This document shows, one piece after another, positions 53,623 through 63,552 of a stretch of DNA of 64,000 nt. A program made the translations under genes and the position numbers. Location of the stretch: contig NZ_QFYS01000002.1 in NCBI RefSeq assembly GCF_003254525.1, positions 1 through 64,000 on the forward strand. The letters are read 5' to 3'. The stretch's first letter is position 1. Each line of letters begins with the position of its first letter. This DNA comes from Phenylobacterium kunshanense (GTDB lineage Bacteria > Pseudomonadota > Alphaproteobacteria > Caulobacterales > Caulobacteraceae). The notes under the pieces are model-generated. The model was given only the letters and a program-made list of their open reading frames with translations. It searched no databases and was not told the origin of the DNA.

Positions 53623-55665
53623 ATGCGAACCACCCTTCGCGCGCTGCTGCTTGCAGCCTGCGCCGCGCCCACGGGCGCGCTCGCGGCCGACGAGGCCGCC
53701 AACACCGTCGACTCGGTGATCGTCACCGGCGTCCGCAACCCCGAAGACCCGCCGGTCGTCCAGGACGCCCGCCAGCGCCTGTCCGAAACCCCCGGCGCCG
53801 TCTCGGTCATCTCCCAGGAATCCTACGAGCGGCGCTTCGCCGTCGCGCTGGACGACGTCCTGCGGGATGCGCCAGGCGTCTACGTCCAGAAGAAGTGGGG
53901 CGGCGACCTGCGCATCTCGATCCGAGGGTCGGGCATCGGCAACGCCAACCACAACCGCGGGCTCCTGATCGCCCAGGACGGAGTGCCGCTGAACGAGGCC
54001 GACGGCTACGGCGACAGCCAGATCGCCGACCCGCTGAACACCCGTTTCACCGAGGTCTACCGCGGCGGCAACGCCCTGCGCTTCGGCGGCGCCCTGCTGG
54101 GCGGGGCGATCAACATGGTCGCGCCGACCGGCCGCACCGCGGGCTTCGAGAATCGCCTGCGCATCGACGGCGGCAGCTTCGGCTTGCTGCGGGAGCACCT
54201 GGCGGTCGCGCGCCAGCATGGCGACTGGGACCTCTACGCGGCCGCCACCAACCAGACCGGCCAGGGCTGGCGCCCGCAGAGCCAGCAGAACATCCAGTTC
54301 GGCACGCTCAACATCGGCCGCGCCTTCGGGGATGACCGGGAGTTCCGCCTGGTCGTCAACGGCTCCAACATCGCACAGGAAATCCCCGGCGCCCTGACCC
54401 GCGCCCAGTTCGACGCCAATCCCCGCCAGGCCACGGCCGGCAACTACGCCAACGACCAGGGTCGCAACCAGCGCGGGGTGCGCACCTCGCTCAGGAGCAC
54501 CTGGCGCCTGAACGAAACCACCGTCTTCGAGGGCGCCGTTTATGGCGTCTGGAAGGACCTGGACCATCCGATCTTCCAGGTGATCGACCAGGAGAGCCGC
54601 AACTACGGCGCCTTCGGTCGCCTCGATTGGCAAGGCGAGCTCGGCGGGCGGCGCGCCGACGCCTACGCGGGGCTCTGGCTCCGGGCCGGCGACCTGGACT
54701 CCAACTTCTATGTCAATGTGAAGGGCGCCCGCGGCGCGCCGACCTCCCGGACCCGCCAGAACGCCGAGGCCATCGACGCCTTCGCCGAAGGCCGCCTGTT
54801 CGTCGCCGACCGGCTCGCCCTGGTCGGCGGCGCCACCTGGGGCAGAGCCACCCGCGACTACCAGCAGTACGCCATCCCCGGCGTCGGCTCGACGTTCAAC
54901 CTCAAAGCCTCGAAGGACTACGACTGGCTCGCGCCCCGCATCGGCGTGCTCTGGGAAGGCGAGGACGGCATCCAGGTCTTCGCTAACCTGACGAAGTCCG
55001 TGGAGCCTCCGAACAACGGCTCGCTCTCGCCGACCGGAACCGGGTTCGCTCCCGTGAAGGCGCAACAGGCCTGGACCGCCGAGGTCGGCACGCGCGGCCG
55101 CCACGGCCCCTTCCTATGGGACATCACCTTCTATCGGGCGTGGCTCGACCGGGAGCTGCTCCAGTACACGGTGTCCGCCGACCGTCCTGCCTCGACCTTC
55201 AACGCCGACGAGACGATCCACCAGGGGGTCGAGGCGGCGCTGGACTGGCAGGTCGGCCAGGGCTTGCGCCTGCGCCAGGCCTGGACCTGGTCCGACTTCC
55301 GCTTCCGGAACGACAGCCAGTATTTCGACAACCGCCTGCCGATCGTGCCCGAGCACGTCTATCGGGCCGAGCTGCGCTACGAGCACCCGGCCGGCTGGTG
55401 GGTCGCTCCGACGGTGGAGTGGTCGGCGTCGGACGTCTGGGTCGATTTCGCCAACACCACCAAGGCGCCGTCCTATGCCATCTGGGGCCTTGGCGCGGGC
55501 TATCGGGTGAACGAGCGGGTCGCCCTGTTCGTCGACGCCCGGAACCTGGCCGACAAGGCCTACATCTCGAACGTCCAGGCCCAGATCCGGGCCACCGCGG
55601 CCAGCGCCGCCTACTGGCCCGGCGACGGCCGCAGCGTCTTCGGAGGCGTCACATGGACCTTCTGA
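53623..55665 (+). CDS. TonB-dependent receptor of the copper-type operon
   Basis: A 680-residue outer-membrane receptor: signal peptide (MRTTLRALLLAACAAPTGALA), TonB-box-like DSVIVTGVRN, plug motifs DDVLRDAPGVYVQKKWGGDLRISIRGSG and VYRGGNALRFGGALLGGAINMVAP, and a barrel ending in FGGVTWTF. The plug resembles FecA-like receptors. Its substrate is suggested only by context: the gene is followed, with a 13-nt overlap, by DUF1775 and PCuAC genes that handle copper. A copper complex or a metallophore is the best guess. Confidence 0.83.
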   Translation: MRTTLRALLLAACAAPTGALAADEAANTVDSVIVTGVRNPEDPPVVQDARQRLSETPGAVSVISQESYERRFAVALDDVLRDAPGVYVQKKWGGDLRISIRGSGIGNANHNRGLLIAQDGVPLNEADGYGDSQIADPLNTRFTEVYRGGNALRFGGALLGGAINMVAPTGRTAGFENRLRIDGGSFGLLREHLAVARQHGDWDLYAAATNQTGQGWRPQSQQNIQFGTLNIGRAFGDDREFRLVVNGSNIAQEIPGALTRAQFDANPRQATAGNYANDQGRNQRGVRTSLRSTWRLNETTVFEGAVYGVWKDLDHPIFQVIDQESRNYGAFGRLDWQGELGGRRADAYAGLWLRAGDLDSNFYVNVKGARGAPTSRTRQNAEAIDAFAEGRLFVADRLALVGGATWGRATRDYQQYAIPGVGSTFNLKASKDYDWLAPRIGVLWEGEDGIQVFANLTKSVEPPNNGSLSPTGTGFAPVKAQQAWTAEVGTRGRHGPFLWDITFYRAWLDRELLQYTVSADRPASTFNADETIHQGVEAALDWQVGQGLRLRQAWTWSDFRFRNDSQYFDNRLPIVPEHVYRAELRYEHPAGWWVAPTVEWSASDVWVDFANTTKAPSYAIWGLGAGYRVNERVALFVDARNLADKAYISNVQAQIRATAASAAYWPGDGRSVFGGVTWTF

Positions 55666-56144
55666 GGCCGATCGCCTTCGCCCTGGCGACCTTCACCGCC
55701 GGGGCCACGCAGGCCCATGTGAGCATCCAGCCTACGACGGCCGCGCCAGGCGCCTATCAGGTGTTGCGGTTCGGCGTCGGTCACGGCTGCAGCGGCGACG
55801 CCACCACCGCCGTCACCATCCGCATCCCGCCCGGGACGCTCGCCGCCCGGCCCCAGCCGAAACCGGGCTGGACGTTGGAGGTCGATCGCGAGGGCGATGT
55901 CGTGCGCGCGATCCGGTGGCGCGGCGGCCCGCTGCCCGCCGACCAGTTCGAGGAGTTCGTCATGCTGGTCCACTTGCCGGAGCGCGCCGGGCCCCTGGCC
56001 TTCCCGGCGTTGCAGACCTGCGGCGCCAGGGACACCTTGTGGGGCGAGCCCACGCCACCCGGCGGGCCGCGGCCCCGACAGCCCGCGCCCGTCGTCACCC
56101 TCATCCCCGCGCCGCCGCCCGAAGGCGGCCACGATCATCACTAG
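55653..56144 (+). CDS. DUF1775 (YcnI-like) copper-binding protein
   Basis: A 163-residue secreted protein with a signal peptide ending QA before HVSIQPTTAAPG, so that the mature N-terminus is His1, the copper-binding brace residue known in YcnI proteins. Further family features are YQVLRFGVGHGCSGDATTAVTIRIPPG and PKPGWTLEV. The C-terminal tail ends in GGHDHH, another likely metal ligand cluster. ATG 55653 overlaps the receptor gene by 13 nt, with GGAGG at the right spacing, so translation is coupled. Confidence 0.88.
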   Translation: MDLLRPIAFALATFTAGATQAHVSIQPTTAAPGAYQVLRFGVGHGCSGDATTAVTIRIPPGTLAARPQPKPGWTLEVDREGDVVRAIRWRGGPLPADQFEEFVMLVHLPERAGPLAFPALQTCGARDTLWGEPTPPGGPRPRQPAPVVTLIPAPPPEGGHDHH

Positions 56145-56154
56145 GATGCCAACC

Positions 56155-56595
56155 ATGAGACTCGCATTCGCCGCCCTCGCGGCCCTCTCCATCGCCGGCG
56201 CCGCCCAGGCCGCGCCGGCCGTCCAGGGCGCCTGGAGCCGCCCCGCCGCCCAGGGCGCGACCGGCGGCGGCTTCATGACCCTGTCCAATCCGGACAAGAC
56301 CGCCGACGCGCTCGTGGCCGCCGAGACGCCCTGGGCGCGGGAGACCCAGATCCACCAGACGACGATGTCCGGCGGCATGGCCTCCATGAAGCGCCAGGAC
56401 CGCGTGGCCATCGCCCCAGGCGCCAAGGTGGCGTTCGCCCCTGGCGGCTATCACCTGATGTTCATGGGGCTGACACGGGCGCTCAAGGCCGGCGACGCCA
56501 TACCGGTGACCCTGACGTTCGCCAGCGGCGCCAAGGTCAAGGCCAGCTTCGTGGTGGGCATGGGGCCGCCGGCTCAGGGCCAGCACCACCACTGA
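56155..56595 (+). CDS. PCu(A)C-family periplasmic copper chaperone
   Basis: A 146-residue secreted cupredoxin-like protein. It has a signal peptide (MRLAFAALAALSIAGAAQA), AWSRPAAQGATGGGFMTLSN, and the copper ligand set H-x(n)-M ... H-x2-M in ETQIHQTTMSGGMASM and GGYHLMFMGL. The tail ends QGQHHH. The family delivers Cu(I) to cytochrome oxidase or exchanges it with other carriers. The start is probably ATG 56155; ATG 56146 is an alternative two nt after the upstream stop. Confidence 0.9.
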   Translation: MRLAFAALAALSIAGAAQAAPAVQGAWSRPAAQGATGGGFMTLSNPDKTADALVAAETPWARETQIHQTTMSGGMASMKRQDRVAIAPGAKVAFAPGGYHLMFMGLTRALKAGDAIPVTLTFASGAKVKASFVVGMGPPAQGQHHH

Positions 56596-56617
56596 CCCTG
56601 ACCTCGCCTTCCCCCCC

Positions 56618-58081
56618 TCAGCGGCCTCCGTCGAGCGGGGGAAGGTTCAGGGGCGGCGGCTCGAACCCGCGCACGGCCTCGTCGATCGCCTGGGCCACGG
56701 CGAGGGTCCGGGCGTCGCCGCCCAGCGGCCCGATGAGCTGGGCGCCCACCGGCAATCCCCCGGCCGTGCGACCGGCGGGAACCGTCGTGGCCGGCAGGCG
56801 CAACGCCGTGGCCGTGCTGACCCAGGTGAGCATGGCGTTGTACGGGATCGTCCGCCCATCCGAGATCTTCAGCGACCGGCGCGCAAAGGCTCGCCGGTCA
56901 TGCGGGAAGGCGGGGACGGGGGCGACGGGCGCCAGGACGACGGCATAGCGGTCGAAGGCCGCGCCGATCTCGTGCCGTAGGCGCTGGCGCACCGCATCGG
57001 CGGCCATCCACTCCCGGTGACGCGCCGTGTAGGCCATGGTCACGGCGGCGTTCGACAGCGGTCCGGCGCCGCGCGCCAGGGCCCGCCGGGCGAAGGGGCG
57101 CATCAGCTCCATGCTGCGCAGCATGCGGGGCGGCATGTCCTCACCGAGGACGGCGCCCAGCAGGGTCTGGTACGCATGCAGGAGGGCGCGCATGTCGACC
57201 GGACTGGCGATCGGCTCCACCTCCGCCCCCGCCGCGCGAAGCTCCTCGGCGAATCCCTCCAGGACCGCACGCACCGCCGGATCCAGGGGGCAGAGCGGGT
57301 CATCCAGCCACAAGCCGATCTTCGTCTCCTTCAGGTCCGCGGGCGGCGCCTTGGGCGCCAGCGGCCCGGCCTCGATCACCGACAGCAGGAGCCGCAGGTC
57401 GCGGGCCGAGCGCGCCATCGGCCCCACCACGTTCAGGTCCCGCTCCACATGACTGTCGGGGCTGGGCGGCACGTGCCCCCGTTGCGAGACCAGGCCCCAG
57501 GTCGGCTTATGGCTGAAAACGCCGCAGAAGCTGGCCGGCACGCGCAGCGACCCGCCGATGTCCGAGCCGATCTCCAGGGCGGTGACCTGCGCCGCCAGCG
57601 CCGCCGCGGCCCCGCCCGAGGAACCCCCGGACGTGCGCGCAAGGTCCCACGGGTTGTTCGTCGCGCCGTAGAGGGCGTTGTACGTCTGCCAGTCGCCGGC
57701 CATCGCCGGCGTGTTGGTCTTTCCCCAGATCACCGCCCCGGCCCGGCGGGCATGGCTGACCGCCGCCGCGTCCGCGGTCATCCGGCGGCGCAGTTCGGGA
57801 AGTCCCGAGGAGGCGGCCATACCGGCGACGTCGAAGGTGTCCTTCACCGTCATGGGCAGACCAGCGAGCGGGCCCAGCGCTTCGCCCCGCACCCGCGCGT
57901 CGTCCATCGCCCGCGCCCGCTCCAGCGCCCGTTCGGGATCGGCGGCCACCACCGCGTTGATCTGCGCGTGGGTCTCGGCGTGGCGCGCCAGAGACATCTT
58001 CAGCAGCTCGACCGCCGACACCCGCTTCGACGCCAGGGCGATGAGCTGGCTGGTGGCGTCCTGGTCGAGCAGCTCGATCAA
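56618..58081 (-). CDS. Amidase (amidase signature family)
   Basis: A 487-residue enzyme with the Ser-cisSer-Lys triad: K80 (VKDTFD), S154 (SGGSSGG) and S178 (DIGGSLR). The fold is the amidase signature family that hydrolyses amides; close relatives act on small aliphatic or aryl amides, and some on Glu-tRNA or peptides. The best start is TTG at 58081, just after GGGAG in the dapB tail and 4 nt beyond the dapB stop; an ATG at 58129 would lie inside dapB. It forms a two-gene unit with dapB. Confidence 0.85.
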   Translation of the reverse strand: MIELLDQDATSQLIALASKRVSAVELLKMSLARHAETHAQINAVVAADPERALERARAMDDARVRGEALGPLAGLPMTVKDTFDVAGMAASSGLPELRRRMTADAAAVSHARRAGAVIWGKTNTPAMAGDWQTYNALYGATNNPWDLARTSGGSSGGAAAALAAQVTALEIGSDIGGSLRVPASFCGVFSHKPTWGLVSQRGHVPPSPDSHVERDLNVVGPMARSARDLRLLLSVIEAGPLAPKAPPADLKETKIGLWLDDPLCPLDPAVRAVLEGFAEELRAAGAEVEPIASPVDMRALLHAYQTLLGAVLGEDMPPRMLRSMELMRPFARRALARGAGPLSNAAVTMAYTARHREWMAADAVRQRLRHEIGAAFDRYAVVLAPVAPVPAFPHDRRAFARRSLKISDGRTIPYNAMLTWVSTATALRLPATTVPAGRTAGGLPVGAQLIGPLGGDARTLAVAQAIDEAVRGFEPPPLNLPPLDGGR

Positions 58082-58085
58082 CGCG

Positions 58086-58862
58086 CTAGCGCTCCCTAAG
58101 CCCCAGGACGTCCTGCATGTCGTATTCACCGGGCGGGCGGCTCGCGACCCACCGCGCAGCGACCAGGGCGCCCCGCGCGAACAGGGTGCGGTCCCGGCCC
58201 GAGTGCGACAGGGTCAGTATCTCGTCGTCGGCGGCGAACATCACGCTGTGCTCCCCCACGATCCCGCCGCCGCGGATGACCGAGAAGCCGATCTCTCCCA
58301 CGGGCCGCTCGCCGGTGATCCCGTCACGGGTGCGGCGCGACACCTCGCCCAGCTCCACGCCCCGGCCCTCGGCCGCCGCTTCGCCCAGCATCAGCGCCGT
58401 GCCCGAGGGCGCGTCCACCTTGTGCCGATGGTGGGCCTCGGTGATCTCGATATCGTAGGACTCGGCAGGAAGGGCGCGGGCCGCCTGGCGCACCAGGCCC
58501 ATCAGCATGTTCACGCCCAGGGAGAAATTGCCCGCCCGGACAATCGCCGTCCGCCTTGCCGCCTGCGCGACCGCGGCGATGTGCTCGCCCTCGAAACCCG
58601 TGGAGCCGATCACCACGGCCACGCCACGCTCGGCTGCCGCCGCAGCCAGGGCGGCCGAGGCCGCGGGGCGCGTGAAGTCGATCACCACCTGGGCCACGGC
58701 CAGCGCCTCGGCCTGGGATACGAGACCCTCCCCCTGCGCGTCGGGCCGATCGAAGCGGGCGACCAGCTCGAGCGCGGGGTCCTGCGCCATGGCCGTCGCC
58801 ACCGCCTGACCCATGCGGCCCAGGGCGCCGGCGATGGCGATCTTGATCGGGGTGGCGGACAG
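58086..58862 (-). CDS. dapB: 4-hydroxy-tetrahydrodipicolinate reductase, probable CTG start
   Basis: A 258-residue NAD(P)H-dependent enzyme of lysine/diaminopimelate synthesis. The N-terminal Rossmann motif [12 protein letters not shown] (about 8-19) and the signature [15 protein letters not shown] are intact, and the length is normal. In frame, no ATG, GTG or TTG lies near the expected N-terminus; the next upstream ATG would add over 40 non-conserved residues. CTG at 58862 stands 7 nt after GGAGAG and gives [13 protein letters not shown] therefore place the start there. The coding end is followed by the amidase gene. Confidence 0.9.
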   Translation of the reverse strand: MSATPIKIAIAGALGRMGQAVATAMAQDPALELVARFDRPDAQGEGLVSQAEALAVAQVVIDFTRPAASAALAAAAAERGVAVVIGSTGFEGEHIAAVAQAARRTAIVRAGNFSLGVNMLMGLVRQAARALPAESYDIEITEAHHRHKVDAPSGTALMLGEAAAEGRGVELGEVSRRTRDGITGERPVGEIGFSVIRGGGIVGEHSVMFAADDEILTLSHSGRDRTLFARGALVAARWVASRPPGEYDMQDVLGLRER

Positions 58863-59111
58863 GGCGGTCTCTCCGGCGTGAGGCTGTGCGCGCCTTAAGT
58901 CCCGCGTGCGGCAGGCGCGGTCAATGGCGAGGTGGGCGCCAGTCTGGGGAACGCTGGCTGGCGCGTGCGAAACGCGGCAAGCTCGCGCCATCCGGGCGCC
59001 GGGACGCCGCGTATCTACAGATGCGCGCGGGCGTCGCAGGCTCCGCACATTGATGGAATTCACCTATTCCCTTAAGCGAATGAAGGGGATGGGCGACAGT
59101 AGAGTGTGACC

Positions 59112-60923
59112 ATGCCCTTCGCTTCCGCCACCGACACCGCCCAGGCGGCCACGGACATCTTCGCGCAGGGCGTGCGTCCCTTCGGCGGCGAAGCGCCGCT
59201 GGGCTGCGCCTGCCCGGTGTGCCGCGGGGCCGTGACCGTGGTCGAGGACGGTGGGGAAGGAGCCCTTCAAGGCTACCTCAACGCCGATCAGCGATCCGGC
59301 GCCGTCGTCAACGGCAAGCAGAGCTTCTCAATCGATCGGGCCGGCCTGCAGATGACCGGCTTCGACCCCGATACGATGCAGCCCTATCCGGGGTGGGGCG
59401 GAACGGCCGGCCAGGCCTTCACGGTCACCTACGCCTTCCGCTCGTCGGCCCCCTTCAACATGCCCAGCGACACCGAGGGCTTCCAACGCTTCAACGCCCA
59501 GCAGATCTACCAGGCCGAACAGGCCTTGGCGGCCTGGTCGGACGTGGCGAACATCACCTTCGTCCGGGTCGGATCGGGAGCCGAGGGCGAGGAGGCCTAC
59601 TCCAACAACGCCGCGATCCTGTTCTCCAACTACACGAGCGGCGAAAGCGGCTCGTCCGCCTTCGCGAGCTACCCCGGCAGCACCGCCGCCAGCAGCACGG
59701 CGGGGGATGTGTGGATCAACATCACCGCGGGCTCGAACTCGATCCCCAGCATGGGAAACTACGGCGCGCACGTGCTGATCCACGAGATCGGCCACGCCAT
59801 CGGCCTGGCTCACCCGGGAGACTACAATTCCACCGCCGACGGTGGGGCCATCACCTATTCGAGCGACGCGGAGTATTACGAGGACACCCGCCAGTACACG
59901 GTCATGAGCTACTTCTCCGAGAGCAACACGGGCGCCAGCTATGGCGGCCGCTACGCCTCGGCGCCGCAGCTCGACGACATCCGCGCCGCCCAGATCGAGT
60001 ACGGAGCCAACATGACCACCCGGACGGGCGACACCGTCTACGGGTTCAACGCCAACGCGGGCCGCGACTGGTTCGCCGCGACCAGCAGCTCCACGCGGCT
60101 GATCTTCGCGGTCTGGGACGCCGGCGGGAACGACACCTTCGACTTCTCCGGCTATTCCCAGAACCAGACGATCGACCTGCGCGAAGGGTTCTTCTCGAAC
60201 GTCGGCTCGCTGGTGGGCAATGTGGCTGTAGCCCAGGGCGCGAAGATCGAGAACGCGATCGGCGGCTTCGGCGCCGACACCATCAACGGCAACGCCCTCG
60301 CCAACCGGATCGCCGGAAACGCCGGCGCGGACCGGATCTTCTCGGGCGCCGGGAACGACACGATCGAGGGTGGCGCCGGCAGTGGCTACCTGCGGGGCGA
60401 GGACGGGAACGACTCCATCATCGGAGGCGCGGCCTTCGACGACATTCACGGCAATACCGGCAACGACACGGCGTCGGGAGGCGACGGCGACGACTGGGTG
60501 GTGGGCGGCAAGGACAACGACGTGCTCTTCGGCGACGCCGGCGGCGACGTGGTGTTCGGCAACCTGGGCGACGACACCGTCCATGGCGGAAGCGGAAACG
60601 ACACCGTCCGGGGCGGCCAGGGGAACGACACCCTCTCAGGCGGCGACGGGGACGACTATGTCTCGGGAGACCGCGGCTCGGACACCATGACCGGCGGGGC
60701 CGGCGCCGACCTGTTCCACACTTCCTCGGACGCGGGGATCGACAGCGTGTTCGATTTCAACCTGGCGGAGGGCGACCGGGTGCTGCTGGACCCCGGCACG
60801 ACCTTCTCGGTGGCGCAGGTGGGGGCGGATGTCGTGATCACCCTCGGGTCGCCGAGCGACCAGATGATCCTCGTGGGAATCCAGCTCTCGTCGCTGACAC
60901 CGGGCTGGATCTTCGGCGCCTGA
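59112..60923 (+). CDS. Serralysin-like M10 metalloprotease with RTX repeats
   Basis: A 603-residue secreted protease. The zinc site HEIGHAIGLAH (224-234) and the Met-turn VMSYF (M265) identify the metzincin fold. From about residue 385 there are many GGxGxDx-type RTX nonapeptides (GNDTIEGGAGSGYL, GNDTVRGGQGNDTLSGGDGDD) that bind calcium, and a C-terminal secretion signal for a type I exporter. No ABC/HlyD exporter is in the window. The N-terminus carries an unusual GCACPVCRG cysteine cluster (32-38). ATG 59112 was preferred to GTG 59106. Confidence 0.9.
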   Translation: MPFASATDTAQAATDIFAQGVRPFGGEAPLGCACPVCRGAVTVVEDGGEGALQGYLNADQRSGAVVNGKQSFSIDRAGLQMTGFDPDTMQPYPGWGGTAGQAFTVTYAFRSSAPFNMPSDTEGFQRFNAQQIYQAEQALAAWSDVANITFVRVGSGAEGEEAYSNNAAILFSNYTSGESGSSAFASYPGSTAASSTAGDVWINITAGSNSIPSMGNYGAHVLIHEIGHAIGLAHPGDYNSTADGGAITYSSDAEYYEDTRQYTVMSYFSESNTGASYGGRYASAPQLDDIRAAQIEYGANMTTRTGDTVYGFNANAGRDWFAATSSSTRLIFAVWDAGGNDTFDFSGYSQNQTIDLREGFFSNVGSLVGNVAVAQGAKIENAIGGFGADTINGNALANRIAGNAGADRIFSGAGNDTIEGGAGSGYLRGEDGNDSIIGGAAFDDIHGNTGNDTASGGDGDDWVVGGKDNDVLFGDAGGDVVFGNLGDDTVHGGSGNDTVRGGQGNDTLSGGDGDDYVSGDRGSDTMTGGAGADLFHTSSDAGIDSVFDFNLAEGDRVLLDPGTTFSVAQVGADVVITLGSPSDQMILVGIQLSSLTPGWIFGA

Positions 60924-61076
60924 CCCCGCGGAGTCCCGTGGACAGGCCTTCGTCCTTCTGCTATCTGCGCGCCCCTCAACCCGAAGGCTAACGCCTCCGG
61001 GCGACCTATATTTGTTCGCTCGCCGCCTTTCTTGCCGGCGGAGGCGGGCGGCAAGCGTTCAACAGGAGAGAGTCCC

Positions 61077-61310
61077 CTGGTTCAGATTTTCGTCCGCGAC
61101 AACAACGTCGATCAGGCCCTCAAGGCGCTGAAGAAGAAGATGCAGCGCGAGGGCTCGTTCCGCGAAATGAAGCGGCACGTGCACTACGAAAAGCCGTCCG
61201 AGAAGCGCGCCCGCCAGAAGGCGGAAGCCGTGCGTCGCGCCCGCAAGCTGGCCCGCAAGCGCGCGCAGCGCGAAGGCCTGATCGCCGCGCCGAAGAAGCC
61301 GTCGCGCTAA
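61077..61310 (+). CDS. rpsU: 30S ribosomal protein S21 (bS21), probable CTG start
   Basis: A 77-residue bS21: [48 protein letters not shown], which binds near the anti-Shine-Dalgarno region of 16S rRNA. The known N-terminus of alphaproteobacterial S21 is [10 protein letters not shown]; the codon in the Met position is CTG (61077), 8 nt after AGGAG. A TTG at 61032 would add a non-conserved stretch and put the Shine-Dalgarno inside the gene. So a CTG start is the best reading. A TATATTT element lies upstream near 61007. Confidence 0.93.
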   Translation: MVQIFVRDNNVDQALKALKKKMQREGSFREMKRHVHYEKPSEKRARQKAEAVRRARKLARKRAQREGLIAAPKKPSR

Positions 61311-61330
61311 GGCTGGACTGGCCTAAAAGC

Positions 61331-61346
61331 TGGCACGAAAGATGCT
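61331..61346 (+). promoter_or_regulatory. Sigma-54-like element (GG-N10-GC) between rpsU and ftsH
   Basis: TGGCACGAAAGATGCT matches the sigma-54 -24/-12 consensus TGGCACGNNNNTTGCW at all but two positions and keeps the diagnostic GG-N10-GC spacing. It would start transcription near the rpsU terminator hairpin, about 220 nt before ftsH. No activator gene is nearby. It may be a chance match. Confidence 0.3.
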
Positions 61347-61354
61347 TATGTGAA

Positions 61355-61382
61355 GGGCTGCGCCACCGGCGCGGCCCTTTTT
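61355..61382 (+). terminator. Rho-independent terminator after rpsU
   Basis: GGGCTGCGCC / GGCGCGGCCC with an ACC loop (10 pairs including one T-G) is followed by TTTTT (61378-61382), 45 nt after the rpsU stop. Confidence 0.9.
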
Positions 61383-61447
61383 GCGTATATGGCTTCGGGT
61401 TTCGTCGAATTCCGGTTGGGACCGGCGAACCTGCGAACTAGATGGTT

Positions 61448-61473
61448 TTGAGCACGGTCATGGCCATGCTCAA
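61448..61473. promoter_or_regulatory. Inverted repeat upstream of ftsH
   Basis: TTGAGCA (61448-61454) and TGCTCAA (61467-61473) are perfect inverted arms with a 12-nt spacer containing ATGGCCAT. It lies about 100 nt before the ftsH start and could be an operator or a leader hairpin. No heat-shock promoter consensus was found around it. Confidence 0.35.
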
Positions 61474-61574
61474 GGCGCGATCTAGGGTCGCGGCCAGCCC
61501 GCGTTAAGTGGTCTATCACCGGTCGGCGTCCTATCTATGGTCCCTACGCCGCCTATGTTTGGAACGGTCCGCTC

Positions 61575-63461
<1,887 letters not shown>

Positions 63462-63485
63462 GGCGGAGTACGAGCTGTGATCATG

Positions 63486-63515
63486 GGGCGGCTGCAGCGA
63501 TGCGGCCGCCCTTTT
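63486..63515 (+). terminator. Rho-independent terminator after ftsH
   Basis: GGGCGGCTGCA / TGCGGCCGCCC with a GCGA tetraloop (11 pairs, one T-G) is followed by TTTT, 24 nt after the stop. Confidence 0.9.
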
Positions 63516-63552
63516 CGTTGGCGGCGCACGCCCCCGGGCTTACCCTGGCCGC

